From Halobaculum gomorrense (GTDB lineage Archaea; Halobacteriota; Halobacteria; Halobacteriales; Haloferacaceae), in assembly GCF_900129775.1 (NCBI RefSeq), contig NZ_FQWV01000002.1, positions 1 to 64,000 on the forward strand: a DNA stretch of 64,000 bases, in the 5' to 3' direction. Position 1 is the stretch's first letter. Every line of letters begins with the position of its first letter. The notes under the pieces are model-generated. The model was not told the DNA's origin, did not search any database, and saw nothing but the letters and a program-made list of their open reading frames with translations. This document shows, one piece after another, positions 1 to 10,107 of this stretch. A program made the position numbers and the translations under genes.

Positions 1-145
1 GAAGCAGTCGCTACCTCCGTTGAGGCGGGCGATTTCGAGCATAGATCACTCAAAGATCGTTCCGCCTCACTCTTCATCCTTATCTGAACACCGCCCCGAT
101 CGGCCGAGGAAGGTATTTGCGGCTCCATCCCATAACGATGGTACC

Positions 146-1746
146 TTGAACGACCGTTCGATCGGAGCGGCCGCGCTCGTCGCCGCCCTCCTCATCGCCA
201 CCTCGGCGCTCGCGCCGTTCGTCGGCGTCGCCGGCGCGGTGCCGGACGCCCGCGTCGCGGTGACCGACGCGACCGTCGCGCCCGCCACCCCGACCGCGGG
301 GGCGCCGATCACCGTCGATGTCACCGTCCGCCTCTCGGCCGGCAGCGACTCCGCGGCCGATCTCGACAGGGTCGCAGTCCGCGACGCCAACGGCACCGTC
401 CTCGGGGTCGCGACCGGTCTCGGAACGCTCTCGCCCGGCGAGACGCTCACGGTCCCGGTGACGTTCACCGTCGACGACCCCGGCGCGTACGACCTCTCGG
501 TCGTCGCCACCGTCTCCGATTCGGATGACGAGACGGCGACGGCCAGCCGCCCGCTCTCGCTCGTCGTCGAACGGGGCGCACCGCTGGTGGAGATCGCCGC
601 GCCCGCGGCCGTCGCCGGCGACGACTCCGCCGTCGAGGTCACCGTCTCGAACCCGACGGCCGCCGCCCTGCGTGACCTCGCGGTCACGGTCGTCTCGCCG
701 CCCGACGGCGAGCGGCTCCGCCGGGCCGTCGCGACCCTCCCGGCGGGCGCGAGCCGGACGCTCAACTTCTCTGTGGTGCCCGCCGCTCCGGGCGAGCGGA
801 CGATCCGCGTCCGGGTCGACTACACGACCGTCGCGGGCACCCGCGCGACCGTCGCCCAAGAGCGCGGCGTCACGGTCGACCCCCTGACGGCCGACGTGGG
901 CGTCCGGGTCGCGGCCGCCAGCGCCGACGGGGCGGGCGACGCCGCCACCGCCGGCGGCGGCGCGGCCGGCCTCGCGGGCCTCATCGGCGTCGGGGGCGGC
1001 GGCGCCCTCCAGCAGTCGACCGGCGGGAGCGGCGGGGACGCGAGCGGCGACCGCCTCGCGGTGACCGTGACCAACTTCGGTAACGCCGCGATCGAACGGG
1101 TCGTCCTCGTCCCCCGGGGCGACGACGGGACGACCGTCTCCGCGATCGGTCGCGTCGCCGTCGCGGACGCGCTCGCGCCCGGCGAGGCGGCGACCGTGAC
1201 CGTCGACCTCTCGGACGTGGAGACCGCCGGCGAGGTGGCGTTCGTCGCGCGGTACGACCTCGGCGACGAGCGACGATCGGCGGTCGCCGGCTACGAGTTC
1301 AGGCCGAAGCGCGGCGCCGTCGAGCTGACCGGGCTGAACGTCAGCATCGCCGACGACGGGTACGTCACGATCGACGGCAACCTCGGCAACGTCGGCGGCG
1401 GCGAGGTGTCCGGCGTCGTCGTCGGCGTCGCCGCCGCCGAGGTCGCCGCCCCCGCGTATCCGCAGCGGAGCTACTTCGTGGGCACCGTCGGGGCCAGCGA
1501 GTTCGCCCCGTTCAGCGTGACCGGCCGCGTCGACGCCGCGAACGCGACGGCGATCCCTGTCCGGGTGGCGTACACCACCGGCGACGACCGCGTCACCGAG
1601 GTGATCGAGGTCCCGCTCCCCGCAGACCAGCCGTCCGCGAGCGGGCCGCTCGGTGCGCTCGCGGCGATCGACCCCGTCGGCGGGCTCCTGCTCGCGGTCG
1701 GGTTCGCGGTCCCGATCGCGGTCGCCGTCGCCGTCCGCAGGTACGT

Positions 1747-1750
<4 letters not shown>
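146..1750 (+). CDS. Exported CARDB/COG1361-type surface protein, membrane-anchored
   Basis: About 534 residues. I place the start at the TTG at 146, because the residues after it form a clean signal peptide (NDRSIGAAALVAALLIATSA, ending in ALA/GAVPDA-like residues); an upstream TTG at 20 would add a basic, non-hydrophobic tail. The body is Val/Thr/Ala-rich with repeating beta-strand patterns typical of CARDB/COG1361 Ig-like folds (about residues 45-240 and 300-490), separated by a Gly/Ala-rich linker. The C-terminus is a single hydrophobic helix followed by RRYV, which would anchor the protein with its bulk outside the cell. The stop overlaps the next ATG (ATGA), so it is translationally coupled to the ABC transporter genes that follow. 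Inference: an extracellular partner or adaptor of that MacB-like transporter. Substrate unknown. Confidence 0.8.
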
Positions 1751-2452
<702 letters not shown>

Positions 2453-2460
<8 letters not shown>

Positions 2461-3742
2461 CTGGTCCCGGCTCCGGGCGTGGCTCCGGGGCGCCCGTCGG
2501 CGTGCGGACCGCGGTCGCCGTGGCGTCAGCGACGCGGTCGCGGGGGCGGTCGCCGCCGCGGTCGCGGCCGCGCCGTCGACGGTCGTCGACCGGACCCGTC
2601 GGACGGCGGCCGCGCTCGGTCGTCGCTTCCCGGCGGTCTCGCTCGCGCTGCGCAACCTCTCACGTCAGCGCCTCCGCGCCGGGCTGGCCGCGCTGGGCAT
2701 CGTCATCGGCGTGTTCGCGGTCGTCGCCCTGGGGATGCTCGGCACCGCGCTCCAGACAGCCGCGACCGAGGAACTCGGCGGCCTGGGGAACCAGGTGATC
2801 GTCAGCCCGGCCGCCGAGTCCGGCCGGGAGTCGCTGAACAGCCGCGACCTGGCGGCCATCGAGCGCGCCGCCGCCGGTCGCGGGACCGTGATCCCGCTGA
2901 AGTCGACCGGCGCGACCGTCAGCGGCGGCGGCGGCCGGACGGTCGCACAGGTGTACGGCACGACGAACCCCCGACCGCTGTTCGGCGACGCGCCAGGCGT
3001 CCCCGACTACCACCGTCAGGGCGCGCTCGTCGGCGCCGACGTGGCCGACGCGCTCGACCTCCGCGCCGGCTCGCAGGTCACGATCGAGTCGAACACCTAC
3101 CGCGTCGTCGCGGTGCTCCCGCCGCAGTCGAGCATCACCCCGCTGCGAGCCGACTCGGCCGTCGTCCTCCCGCCCGACGAGTTCGCGACCGAGGAGTTCT
3201 CGCAGGTGGTCGTCCAGGCCGACTCGGGGAGCGACGCCGACGCCGTCGCTCGCGAGGTGCGCGAGCGGCTCAACGCCCGCGAGCGACGGGTGTCGGTGTT
3301 CTCACTGACGAGCGTGCTCGACCGGATCACGGAGTTCTTCGCGCTGCTCAACGGCTTCCTGCTCGCGGTCGCGGGCGTCTCGCTCGTCGTCGCGGGCGTG
3401 TCCATCTTCAACGTCATGCTGATGACCGTCTCCGAGCGCCGCGGGGAGATCGGCGTCCTGCGCGCGGTCGGCATCCACCGCGACCAGGTGCTGCGGACCC
3501 TGCTGGTGGAGGCGACGCTGCTCGGCGTCGCCGGCGGCGTCGTCGGCGTGCTGCTCGGAACCGCCGGCGTCGTCCTCGTGGCGCTCAACACCGAGCTCCC
3601 GATCGACGCGGTGCTCGTGGCGGCGAACGCGCTGGTGGCGCTGGGGGCGTTCGCCTTCGGCGCGACGGTCGCACTCGTGGGCGGCCTCTACCCCGCGTAC
3701 CGCGCGGCGTGGGAGCCGCCGGTCGATTCGCTGCGCGGCTGA
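2453..3742 (+). CDS. ABC transporter permease (MacB/FtsX type)
   Basis: A 429-residue permease with the MacB architecture: a cytoplasmic N-terminus of about 60 residues, a first membrane helix (LAALGIVIGVFAVVALGML), an extracellular MacB_PCD-type domain (about residues 95-275), and three C-terminal membrane helices forming the FtsX domain, with the conserved ERRGEIGVLRAVG cytoplasmic loop and the final YPAYRAA motif. It pairs with the upstream ATPase. The N-terminal Arg/Ala-rich stretch is longer than usual for the family. Substrate cannot be read from the sequence. Confidence 0.92.
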
Positions 3743-3815
3743 GTCGTCGCCGGTCGACGCCGACTGGCGGCGACCGACCCGAAGACACTTGCGGCCGTGT
3801 TCGCTCCTGACACCC

Positions 3816-5126
3816 ATGTCCACCTGCGTGGGCACGATCGACGAGGACCGCGCCCCGGAGACGACGACGCTGGTCACGATCCAGGGCGCGCGCGCCGGCG
3901 AGAAGACCGCATCGCTCATGGTCGGGTTCGCGCCGAACGGCTCGGTCGTCGGCGTCCACAACGACACCGCAGCAGGCCGGTGGTGGCAGTACGACGTTGA
4001 CCCGCTCCCCAACGGCGACCTGCTCGTGGCGACGACCGAGCCCGGCATCACCGTCGTCGAGCGCGTCGACCCCGCCACCGGCGAGCACGTCGAGGTGACC
4101 CGCCTGGAGCACGTCGAGGACGCCCACGACGTGGACTACCTCGGCGACGGCGAGTTCGCGACCGTCGACAAGGGCGACGAGCGCAACCGCGTCGTGATCT
4201 ACGACGAGTCGGGCGAGCTCGTCTGGCAGTGGCGCTTCGGCAATCACACCGACCGATTCCCCCGCGACGGCGGCGGCCCCTACGGCAAGGACTGGACCCA
4301 CGTCAACGACGTGGACCAGATCGGCGACGACACGCTGCTCGTCTCCGTGCGCAACTTCGATCAGGTGATCGCCATCGACCGCTCGACGAAGGCGGTGAAG
4401 TGGACGCTCGGGGCCGACGACGAGCACGACGTCCTGAACGAGCAGCACAACCCCGACTTCATCGAGGGCGCCGACGGCCGCGCGACGGTCCTCGTCGCCG
4501 ACTCCGAGAACGACCGCGTCGTCGAGTACAGCCGGACCGCCGACGGCGAGTGGGAGCGCACGTGGTCGCTGTCGGGCGGCGGCCTCCACGAGCCGCGCGA
4601 CGCCGACCGCCTCCCCAACGGCAACACGCTCGTCACCGACCGCCGCGGCCACCGCGTGCTGGAGGTCACCCCCCGCGGGGAAGTCGTCTGGGAGGTGTAC
4701 ACCCCGTGGCAGCCGTACGACGCCGAGCGCGTCGGCACCGCCCGCGGCTCTGACGGCCCGACGATGCGGCAGGTCGGCGCCGAGGGCGACCAGACGATGA
4801 CCGGCGGCACGAGCTTCGACACCGCGGCGATCGAGGCGTGCTACGAGTACCTCACCGGCGTCGAGCGCGACCGGCTCGTCCCCGAGGACGAACTGTGGGG
4901 CACCGGCGGCGAGCTGGGCGATGCGGGGACCGTGACGCCCGGCGGAGCCGGCGCGGACGGCGACAGCGCAGGCAACGACGGGGACGCCGGCACCGACCGC
5001 GCGTGGACGACCGTCCCGGACGAGTCGATCGTCGAGACGCCCGGCCTCGGCGTCCCGGCGGCGCTGACGGCGCTCGCGGCGGCGGTCGCGCTCGCGGCGC
5101 TGGTGGCGGTCCGGCGTCGCCCCTGA
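3816..5126 (+). CDS. Arylsulfotransferase (ASST)-like beta-propeller protein with C-terminal membrane anchor
   Basis: About 436 residues from the ATG at 3816; a TTG 27 bases upstream is in frame but adds no plausible signal. Repeats with WxW, DVDxLxNGxLL and HDVDYL patterns (GRWWQYDVDPLPNGDLL; EDAHDVDYLGDGE; THVNDVDQIGDDTLLVS; HEPRDADRLPNGNTLVTD) match the six-bladed propeller of the ASST family. The C-terminus has TPGLGVPAAL followed by a hydrophobic helix and RRRP, resembling an archaeosortase (PGF-type) sorting tail. Oddly, no N-terminal signal peptide is visible, so how the propeller reaches the outside is unclear. Whether it transfers sulfate is not shown; many archaeal members are of unknown function. 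Confidence 0.75.
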   Translation: MSTCVGTIDEDRAPETTTLVTIQGARAGEKTASLMVGFAPNGSVVGVHNDTAAGRWWQYDVDPLPNGDLLVATTEPGITVVERVDPATGEHVEVTRLEHVEDAHDVDYLGDGEFATVDKGDERNRVVIYDESGELVWQWRFGNHTDRFPRDGGGPYGKDWTHVNDVDQIGDDTLLVSVRNFDQVIAIDRSTKAVKWTLGADDEHDVLNEQHNPDFIEGADGRATVLVADSENDRVVEYSRTADGEWERTWSLSGGGLHEPRDADRLPNGNTLVTDRRGHRVLEVTPRGEVVWEVYTPWQPYDAERVGTARGSDGPTMRQVGAEGDQTMTGGTSFDTAAIEACYEYLTGVERDRLVPEDELWGTGGELGDAGTVTPGGAGADGDSAGNDGDAGTDRAWTTVPDESIVETPGLGVPAALTALAAAVALAALVAVRRRP

Positions 5127-5143
5127 GCCGACCGCCGACGGGG

Positions 5144-6109
5144 CTACCCGAACCGGTCCAATCCCGCCTGCCGGCGCGCGACGCCCGGCGGGTCGCGCTC
5201 CCACGGCGTCCGCGCGTCGCGAAGCGCCGCGGCGTCGTCGTCGCCGGAGGCCGGGTCTCCCGGCTGCCACCCGGAACACGACTCCCCGCAGTCGCTCGCG
5301 GGGTCGACGACGCGGTCGAAGTGGGCACAGCGTGGCCGCCCGTCGGCGGTCGCCCCGCAGTTGTCGCAACCCGGGAACGCGTACGTCCGCCACCCCTTCC
5401 CGTAGGCGCGCTCGGCGATCCGGCGGCGCTTCTCGGCCTTCTCGTCGGCGCTGACGATGGCCACGTCCGTCCGTCCGGGGTGTTCAGCGAGCAGTTCCAC
5501 GCCGGGACCGTCGGTATCCAGCGGGGTCGCCTCGCGGATCACCTCGTGCTCGCCGGCGGCGGGGCGGAAGCGCCAGACGCCGACCGACTCGGGGATGCGG
5601 TTCAGGTGCGCGCCGGTGACGTGGCTCTCGGTCGCGAGCACGACGCGGTCGAACAGCGCGAGGCTGGCGTCGACTCGGAGCTGGCGCCGGAGGTCGCCCG
5701 GGCGACCGAGATCCGGCTTGTTCTCGATGGCGACCAGTTCGTCGACCCAGTCGTCGGGGTAGCGCGTCGCCTTGCGGACGTAGCGCGTCCCGCCGTGGCG
5801 CTCCTCGGTGAAGAAGCCGCGGTCGACGGCGGCGTCGGCGATGCCGCGCGCGCGGTCGGGGCGGGCGTCGACGGCCTCGGCAACGGGAACCGCCTCCCCG
5901 ACGCCCGCGTCGCTCTCGACGGCCTTCGGCGGGATCGTTCGGTCGGTGATCCGCGTGCGCTCGTCGAACGCCGGACCGGGGACGAGGCCGACGATGTCGA
6001 CGATGCGGCTTCCGGGGGCGGCGACGGCGCCGCCGAGCTGGCGCGCGAGCACCCAGTCGGTCGCCGCTTCGAGGTGGGCACACAGCGCCAACTCGAAGCC
6101 GAACTCCAT
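5144..6109 (-). CDS. DUF5787-like haloarchaeal protein with nuclease-like and Cys motifs
   Basis: A 321-residue soluble protein. The middle has WVDELVAIENKPDLG followed by LRRQLRVDASLALFDRVVLAT, which resembles the D...ExK core of PD-(D/E)xK nucleases (E-N-K in a beta strand). The C-terminal third contains CDNC, a CAHF and CGESC motif, which could bind zinc. It is convergent with the gene to its left (17 bases between stops). I recall the haloarchaeal family as DUF5787. The nuclease reading is inference from motif spacing only. Confidence 0.65.
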   Translation of the reverse strand: MEFGFELALCAHLEAATDWVLARQLGGAVAAPGSRIVDIVGLVPGPAFDERTRITDRTIPPKAVESDAGVGEAVPVAEAVDARPDRARGIADAAVDRGFFTEERHGGTRYVRKATRYPDDWVDELVAIENKPDLGRPGDLRRQLRVDASLALFDRVVLATESHVTGAHLNRIPESVGVWRFRPAAGEHEVIREATPLDTDGPGVELLAEHPGRTDVAIVSADEKAEKRRRIAERAYGKGWRTYAFPGCDNCGATADGRPRCAHFDRVVDPASDCGESCSGWQPGDPASGDDDAAALRDARTPWERDPPGVARRQAGLDRFG

Positions 6110-6261
6110 ACCGGGGCGCGGGACCGGACGGGCAAAAGCGCTCGCACGCGGCGGCGGCGGGACGGGTCGCGGCCGCGTCGCTGCGCCGCGGCGGGACCGA
6201 CCGCTATCGGGGGTGATACGCGCGACGACGGGCTTTTGTGTCGGATCGACGCCTCAATCGC

Positions 6262-7029
6262 ATGGACAGACGACGATTCCTCGCGGGCGCGGCCGCCGCC
6301 GGCGTCGCGGGACTGGCCGGCTGCGGAACCGCGTCGGGGACGGTTCGGCCGCCGTCGCTCCCCGAGGACCGACTGGACGAAGGGGGCTGGGAGCGGACGC
6401 GCACGGACACCCGGGAGGTACTCTCGCGGACGGTCGCCGGCGTCGACGTGACCGCGACGGCGGTCACCCGCGTGTACGACGACGCGGCGCTGCGCGCGGC
6501 GGTCTCGGAGAAGACGCTGGGCGCGCTCGACGCGCCGCTGTCGAACGTCTTCGCCAGCCGGATCGCCTTCTCGCCGAACCTCGCGGAGATCCCGCTGGAG
6601 TCGGCGCGGGAGGAACTCGCCGCCCGCGCGGGTGCGGTCGCGCGCGACCAGTTCGAATCGCAGCTCTCGTCGGCCGGGCTCACCGACATCTCGGCCAGCG
6701 ACGCCGGGACGCTCACCGTCGAGACGGGCGAGGACGCCTCGCTCACCGAGTACAGCGCCGCCTTCTCGTTCGACGCGCTGTCGTTCGACGTGCGCGGCGA
6801 GACGGTCACCGTCGAGGGCGGCAGCGCCGCCGTCGAGGGGTTGCTCGCCTCGTGGATCCACGACGGCGGCCTCCTGATCGCGGGCGGGGCGTACCCCGCG
6901 GAGAGCTTCGCGCGGACCGTCGAGCAGGATCTCTCCGGGGCGATCACCGTCACCGTCGACGTGGATCTGGGGCTCACCCCCGACGCGTACCGCGATGAGG
7001 TCCGCGGGATCGTGACGCACGTCGAGTAG
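6262..7029 (+). CDS. Tat-exported lipoprotein, DUF6517-like
   Basis: About 255 residues from the ATG at 6262. The N-terminus has a twin-arginine signal (MDRRRFLAGAAAAG) and a lipobox (LAGC), so the product should be exported folded and tethered to lipid on the outer face. The remainder has the pattern I associate with the haloarchaeal DUF6517 family, including two hydrophobic segments near the C-terminus (ASWIHDGGLLIAGGAYPAE). A T-rich element (gggcttttgtg) lies about 25-30 bases upstream, consistent with a leaderless transcript. Function unknown. Confidence 0.75.
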   Translation: MDRRRFLAGAAAAGVAGLAGCGTASGTVRPPSLPEDRLDEGGWERTRTDTREVLSRTVAGVDVTATAVTRVYDDAALRAAVSEKTLGALDAPLSNVFASRIAFSPNLAEIPLESAREELAARAGAVARDQFESQLSSAGLTDISASDAGTLTVETGEDASLTEYSAAFSFDALSFDVRGETVTVEGGSAAVEGLLASWIHDGGLLIAGGAYPAESFARTVEQDLSGAITVTVDVDLGLTPDAYRDEVRGIVTHVE

Positions 7030-7121
7030 GTTCGACTCCCGTGGCCCGCCATCGCTCTCGCTTCACCCCGCGGACCGCCGGATGCACAAGCGGTTAGTCG
7101 CGCCCCGCCGAGGCGACCGGT

Positions 7122-8354
7122 ATGCGAACCACCGACGCCTTCGTCGCGCTGCGCTGTATCGACTGCGACGCGCGCCACGACCCCGGCGAAGTCACCCACC
7201 GCTGCCCCGACTGCGGCGGCATCACCGACCCTGAGTACGACCTCGACGCGGTCGACCTCACTCGGGCGGACCTGGAGTCGCGCCCGTTCGACTCCCTGTG
7301 GCGCTACGAGGAGCTGCTCCCGTTCCCCCGCGAAATCGCCGTCTCGCTGGGCGAGGGCGCGACGCCGCTGGTCGAGTGCCCGACGCTGGCCGATCGGATG
7401 GGCGTTGGCGCCGTCTACATCAAAGACGAGGGCCGAAACCCGACGGGGACGTTCAAGGACCGCGGGCAAACGGGGGCCGTCACCGCCGCCGTCGAGCACG
7501 GAGCGAGCCAGATCGCCTTGAACAGCGCCGGCAACGCCGGGCAGGCCGCCAGCGCCTACGCCGCCCGGGCAGGGCTCGACTCGCACGTGTTCCTCCCCAA
7601 CCGCGCCGGCTTCACGCAGAAGGGGATGACGGAGGTCCACGGCGGCGACCTCCGGGTCGCCGAGGGAGAGATTACCGACGCCGGCGCCGAGTACGCCGCC
7701 GCGATGGAGCCCGGAAACGAGGGCGACGAGGCGGGCTGGTACTCGACGAAGACGTTCGTGACGCCGTACCGCCACGACGTGAAGAAGACGATGGCCTCCG
7801 AGACGATCGAGCAGTTGGACTGGGACGTGCCCGACGCGGTCGTCTACCCGACCGGCGGCGGCGTCGGCCTGATCGGGATGCACAAGGCGGCGCTGGAGCT
7901 TCGCGAGCTGGGGTTCACTGACGACCTGCCAGGGATGTACGCCGCGCAGGCGGAGGGCTGCGCGCCGGTCGTCCGCGCGTGGGAAGACGGTGCGGAGGCT
8001 CACGACGCCTGGGAGGAGATCACCACCGTCTGTAACGGCATCGCCGTCCCCGACCCCGGCGCGTCGTCGTGGATCCTCGACGCGATCGAGGCGTCCGGCG
8101 GCGGCGCGGTCGCCACGAGCGACGGGGCGATCCTCGACGCCGCGATCGAGGTCGCGCAGGCGGAGGGCATCGAGGTCGGCGCGACGTGCGCCTCGGCGGT
8201 GTCGGGCGCGTTCGAACTCGCCGAGCGGGGCGATCTCGGCGCCGACGACACGGTCGTCCTGCTCAACACGGGCGCCGGGAACAAGGACGTGGACACCCTG
8301 CGGAGCCACCTCAGGTCGCGCGAGGAGGAGTCCGAGCGCGACGCGGCGGCGTAG
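7122..8354 (+). CDS. thrC: Threonine synthase
   Basis: A 410-residue PLP enzyme that converts O-phosphohomoserine to threonine. The N-terminus carries a short zinc-ribbon (CIDC and CPDC, residues about 13-33) typical of archaeal threonine synthases. The PLP lysine lies in NPTGTFKDRGQT, followed by the phosphate/PLP contact region LNSAGNAGQAASAYAA, and the C-terminal LLNTGAGNKD motif. Length and motifs fit the family. It is a single gene, with an unexplained 210-base gap after it. Confidence 0.95.
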   Translation: MRTTDAFVALRCIDCDARHDPGEVTHRCPDCGGITDPEYDLDAVDLTRADLESRPFDSLWRYEELLPFPREIAVSLGEGATPLVECPTLADRMGVGAVYIKDEGRNPTGTFKDRGQTGAVTAAVEHGASQIALNSAGNAGQAASAYAARAGLDSHVFLPNRAGFTQKGMTEVHGGDLRVAEGEITDAGAEYAAAMEPGNEGDEAGWYSTKTFVTPYRHDVKKTMASETIEQLDWDVPDAVVYPTGGGVGLIGMHKAALELRELGFTDDLPGMYAAQAEGCAPVVRAWEDGAEAHDAWEEITTVCNGIAVPDPGASSWILDAIEASGGGAVATSDGAILDAAIEVAQAEGIEVGATCASAVSGAFELAERGDLGADDTVVLLNTGAGNKDVDTLRSHLRSREEESERDAAA

Positions 8355-8395
8355 CCGGCGAACGCGGCGCCGGCGGCGAAGGTTTTTGTCCGAAG

Positions 8396-8491
8396 ATGGG
8401 GGCAGTCACTCGCGATGTAAACGCCACACGAGCCCCTCCGTGTACGCCACACAGCCGCGGCTCGCGGGTCGGTATCGGGCGGCTCGGGTGA
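8396..8491 (+). other. Possible 31-codon leader ORF or small RNA locus
   Basis: In the gap after thrC, a T-rich box (ggtttttgtc, 8381-8390) is followed at short distance by an ATG at 8396 opening 31 codons (MGAVTRDVNATRAPPCTPHS and so on). Nearby there are two near-direct repeats of acgccacac (8417-8450) and two copies of ccctcgtcac (about 8491-8534). The promoter-like spacing is right, but the peptide has no recognisable features. It could equally be a small RNA or nothing. Confidence 0.2.
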
Positions 8492-8567
8492 ATCCCTCGT
8501 CACACGGGGCTCGGTGGGGGTAACCCTCGTCACGGCCGCCCGGGCCGACGTAGCCGACCGGCGCGTA

Positions 8568-9995
8568 TCACTCCTTCCCATCGTCGCCGCGAGCGTCCGC
8601 GTCGTCGGCGCGGTCCCACGCCGCGAGCGCGCGGTGCCGCTCGGCCGCCGCGCGGACCGCGTCGGCGTCGAGCACCCCGTCCTCGGTCACGATCGTCACG
8701 GTGTCATCGGGGGCGCAGTCGAACAGCGGCGCGTAGGGGTCCACGCCCTCGGGCGCCTCGAAGTCGGCCCGTTCGGGGTGGAACGCCGCACCGTCGGGAG
8801 CGATCTTGTCGCAGGCGGTCACCGCGTACACCGGCACGTCCTCGCGGGCGGCAGCCAGCGCCAGTCCGCGCGTGCCGACCTTGTTGGCGACGCCGCCGTC
8901 GGGCAACACCGCGTCGGCGCCGACGAGCGCGGCGTCGACGCGGCCCTCGGCGAGCAGCGACGCGACCGCCGAGTCGGGGAGCAGGGTGACACCGCGGTCG
9001 TCGTGAGCCGCGCGGTCCGTCCCGGCGTCCGCCGCCAGCGACGCGGCCACCTCGCGTCCCTCGCCGCCCGGCTCCGATTCGGCGACGAAGGCCGGACCGT
9101 TGAGGCGTTCCAGCGCCGCGGCGACGGTGCCCGAACGCGACAGCGTGAGCACCGCCGCCGACTCGCCGTCGTCGCCGTCCCCGCGATCGGCCAGCAACGC
9201 GGTCGCCTCTCGCGCCGCGCGGTCGTCGGCGTCGGCGGCCGCGTCGACCGCCCGGATCGCGCGGTCGCGAACCGCGGTGGGTGTCCGACCGGCCTCGCTT
9301 CGCTCACGGGTCACTGTGTTCCCCGTTCGTGTCGAGGCCTCCCTGCGGTCGGCCTCGCTCATCACCCGGTTCACCCGCGTCGCCAGCGCGGTCATCCCCG
9401 GCCGAGCGTCCCGCAGGGCGCGGGCGGTGTCGGCGACGCGCGCCCAGCCGTCGTCATCAGCGTTGTCGCCGTCGTCATCAGTGCTGCCGCCGTCGTCGTT
9501 CGCGAGCGTCGCCTCCGCGGCCTCGTCGCGTAGCGCCTCCAGAGCCCGCAGCGAGATTGACGCGGAGCCGTGCGTCCGGTCGCCAGCGACCGTCGCGACG
9601 GTCGGGCCGACCGCCCGGTAGGCGTCCCACAGCGACGGCACCGTCTCGCGCTCCAACATCGCGATCGGCTGGATCCACTCGGTCTCGGCGAGTTCCTCGT
9701 TCGGTCGCACGCGACGGGTCGCGCAGTCGAACAGGAACGGGTGGACGGTGAACGAGTCCTGTTCGTCGTCGACGGCGATCGGGTCGCCGCGGCGAACGGG
9801 GGAGAGGTCGCCCTCCGCGATCCCCGTCTCCTCTCGGATCTCGCGGAGCGCGTCGTCCAGGGCATCGTCGGCGTCGCCCTCGACGTAGCCCGAGATGCCG
9901 CCCCAGCGACCGCGGTACGTGCTGACGGCGTCGCTTCGTCGGACGAGTAGCACCGCGCCGCGGTTCCGGAGGAACGCGGTGACGACGTGTGCCAT
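8568..9995 (-). CDS. NUDIX domain fused to eIF2B-alpha/R15P-isomerase-like domain
   Basis: A 475-residue two-domain protein. Residues 1-150 are a NUDIX hydrolase with the box GYVEGDADDALDDALREI followed by REETGI. Residues about 190-470 resemble the eIF2B alpha / ribose-1,5-bisphosphate isomerase family, with the conserved GADAVLPDGGVANKVGTRGL and FDCAPDDTVTIVTEDGV segments. In archaea this isomerase family can act in the AMP/NMP phosphorylase-Rubisco nucleotide salvage route; a NUDIX partner would hydrolyse a nucleotide-sugar-type diphosphate. Fusion of the two suggests a linked nucleotide-salvage reaction. That is inference. Confidence 0.85.
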   Translation of the reverse strand: MAHVVTAFLRNRGAVLLVRRSDAVSTYRGRWGGISGYVEGDADDALDDALREIREETGIAEGDLSPVRRGDPIAVDDEQDSFTVHPFLFDCATRRVRPNEELAETEWIQPIAMLERETVPSLWDAYRAVGPTVATVAGDRTHGSASISLRALEALRDEAAEATLANDDGGSTDDDGDNADDDGWARVADTARALRDARPGMTALATRVNRVMSEADRREASTRTGNTVTRERSEAGRTPTAVRDRAIRAVDAAADADDRAAREATALLADRGDGDDGESAAVLTLSRSGTVAAALERLNGPAFVAESEPGGEGREVAASLAADAGTDRAAHDDRGVTLLPDSAVASLLAEGRVDAALVGADAVLPDGGVANKVGTRGLALAAAREDVPVYAVTACDKIAPDGAAFHPERADFEAPEGVDPYAPLFDCAPDDTVTIVTEDGVLDADAVRAAAERHRALAAWDRADDADARGDDGKE

Positions 9996-10107
9996 ATCGG
10001 CGTGTCGGCCGCCTGCGACTTCGAGCTACCGGCGGTGGTGCGGCGCGAACACCGGCCACGTGTACCACCACCGGCGCGCTTTTGCGGGCGACGGCCGCAG
10101 GACGCGT

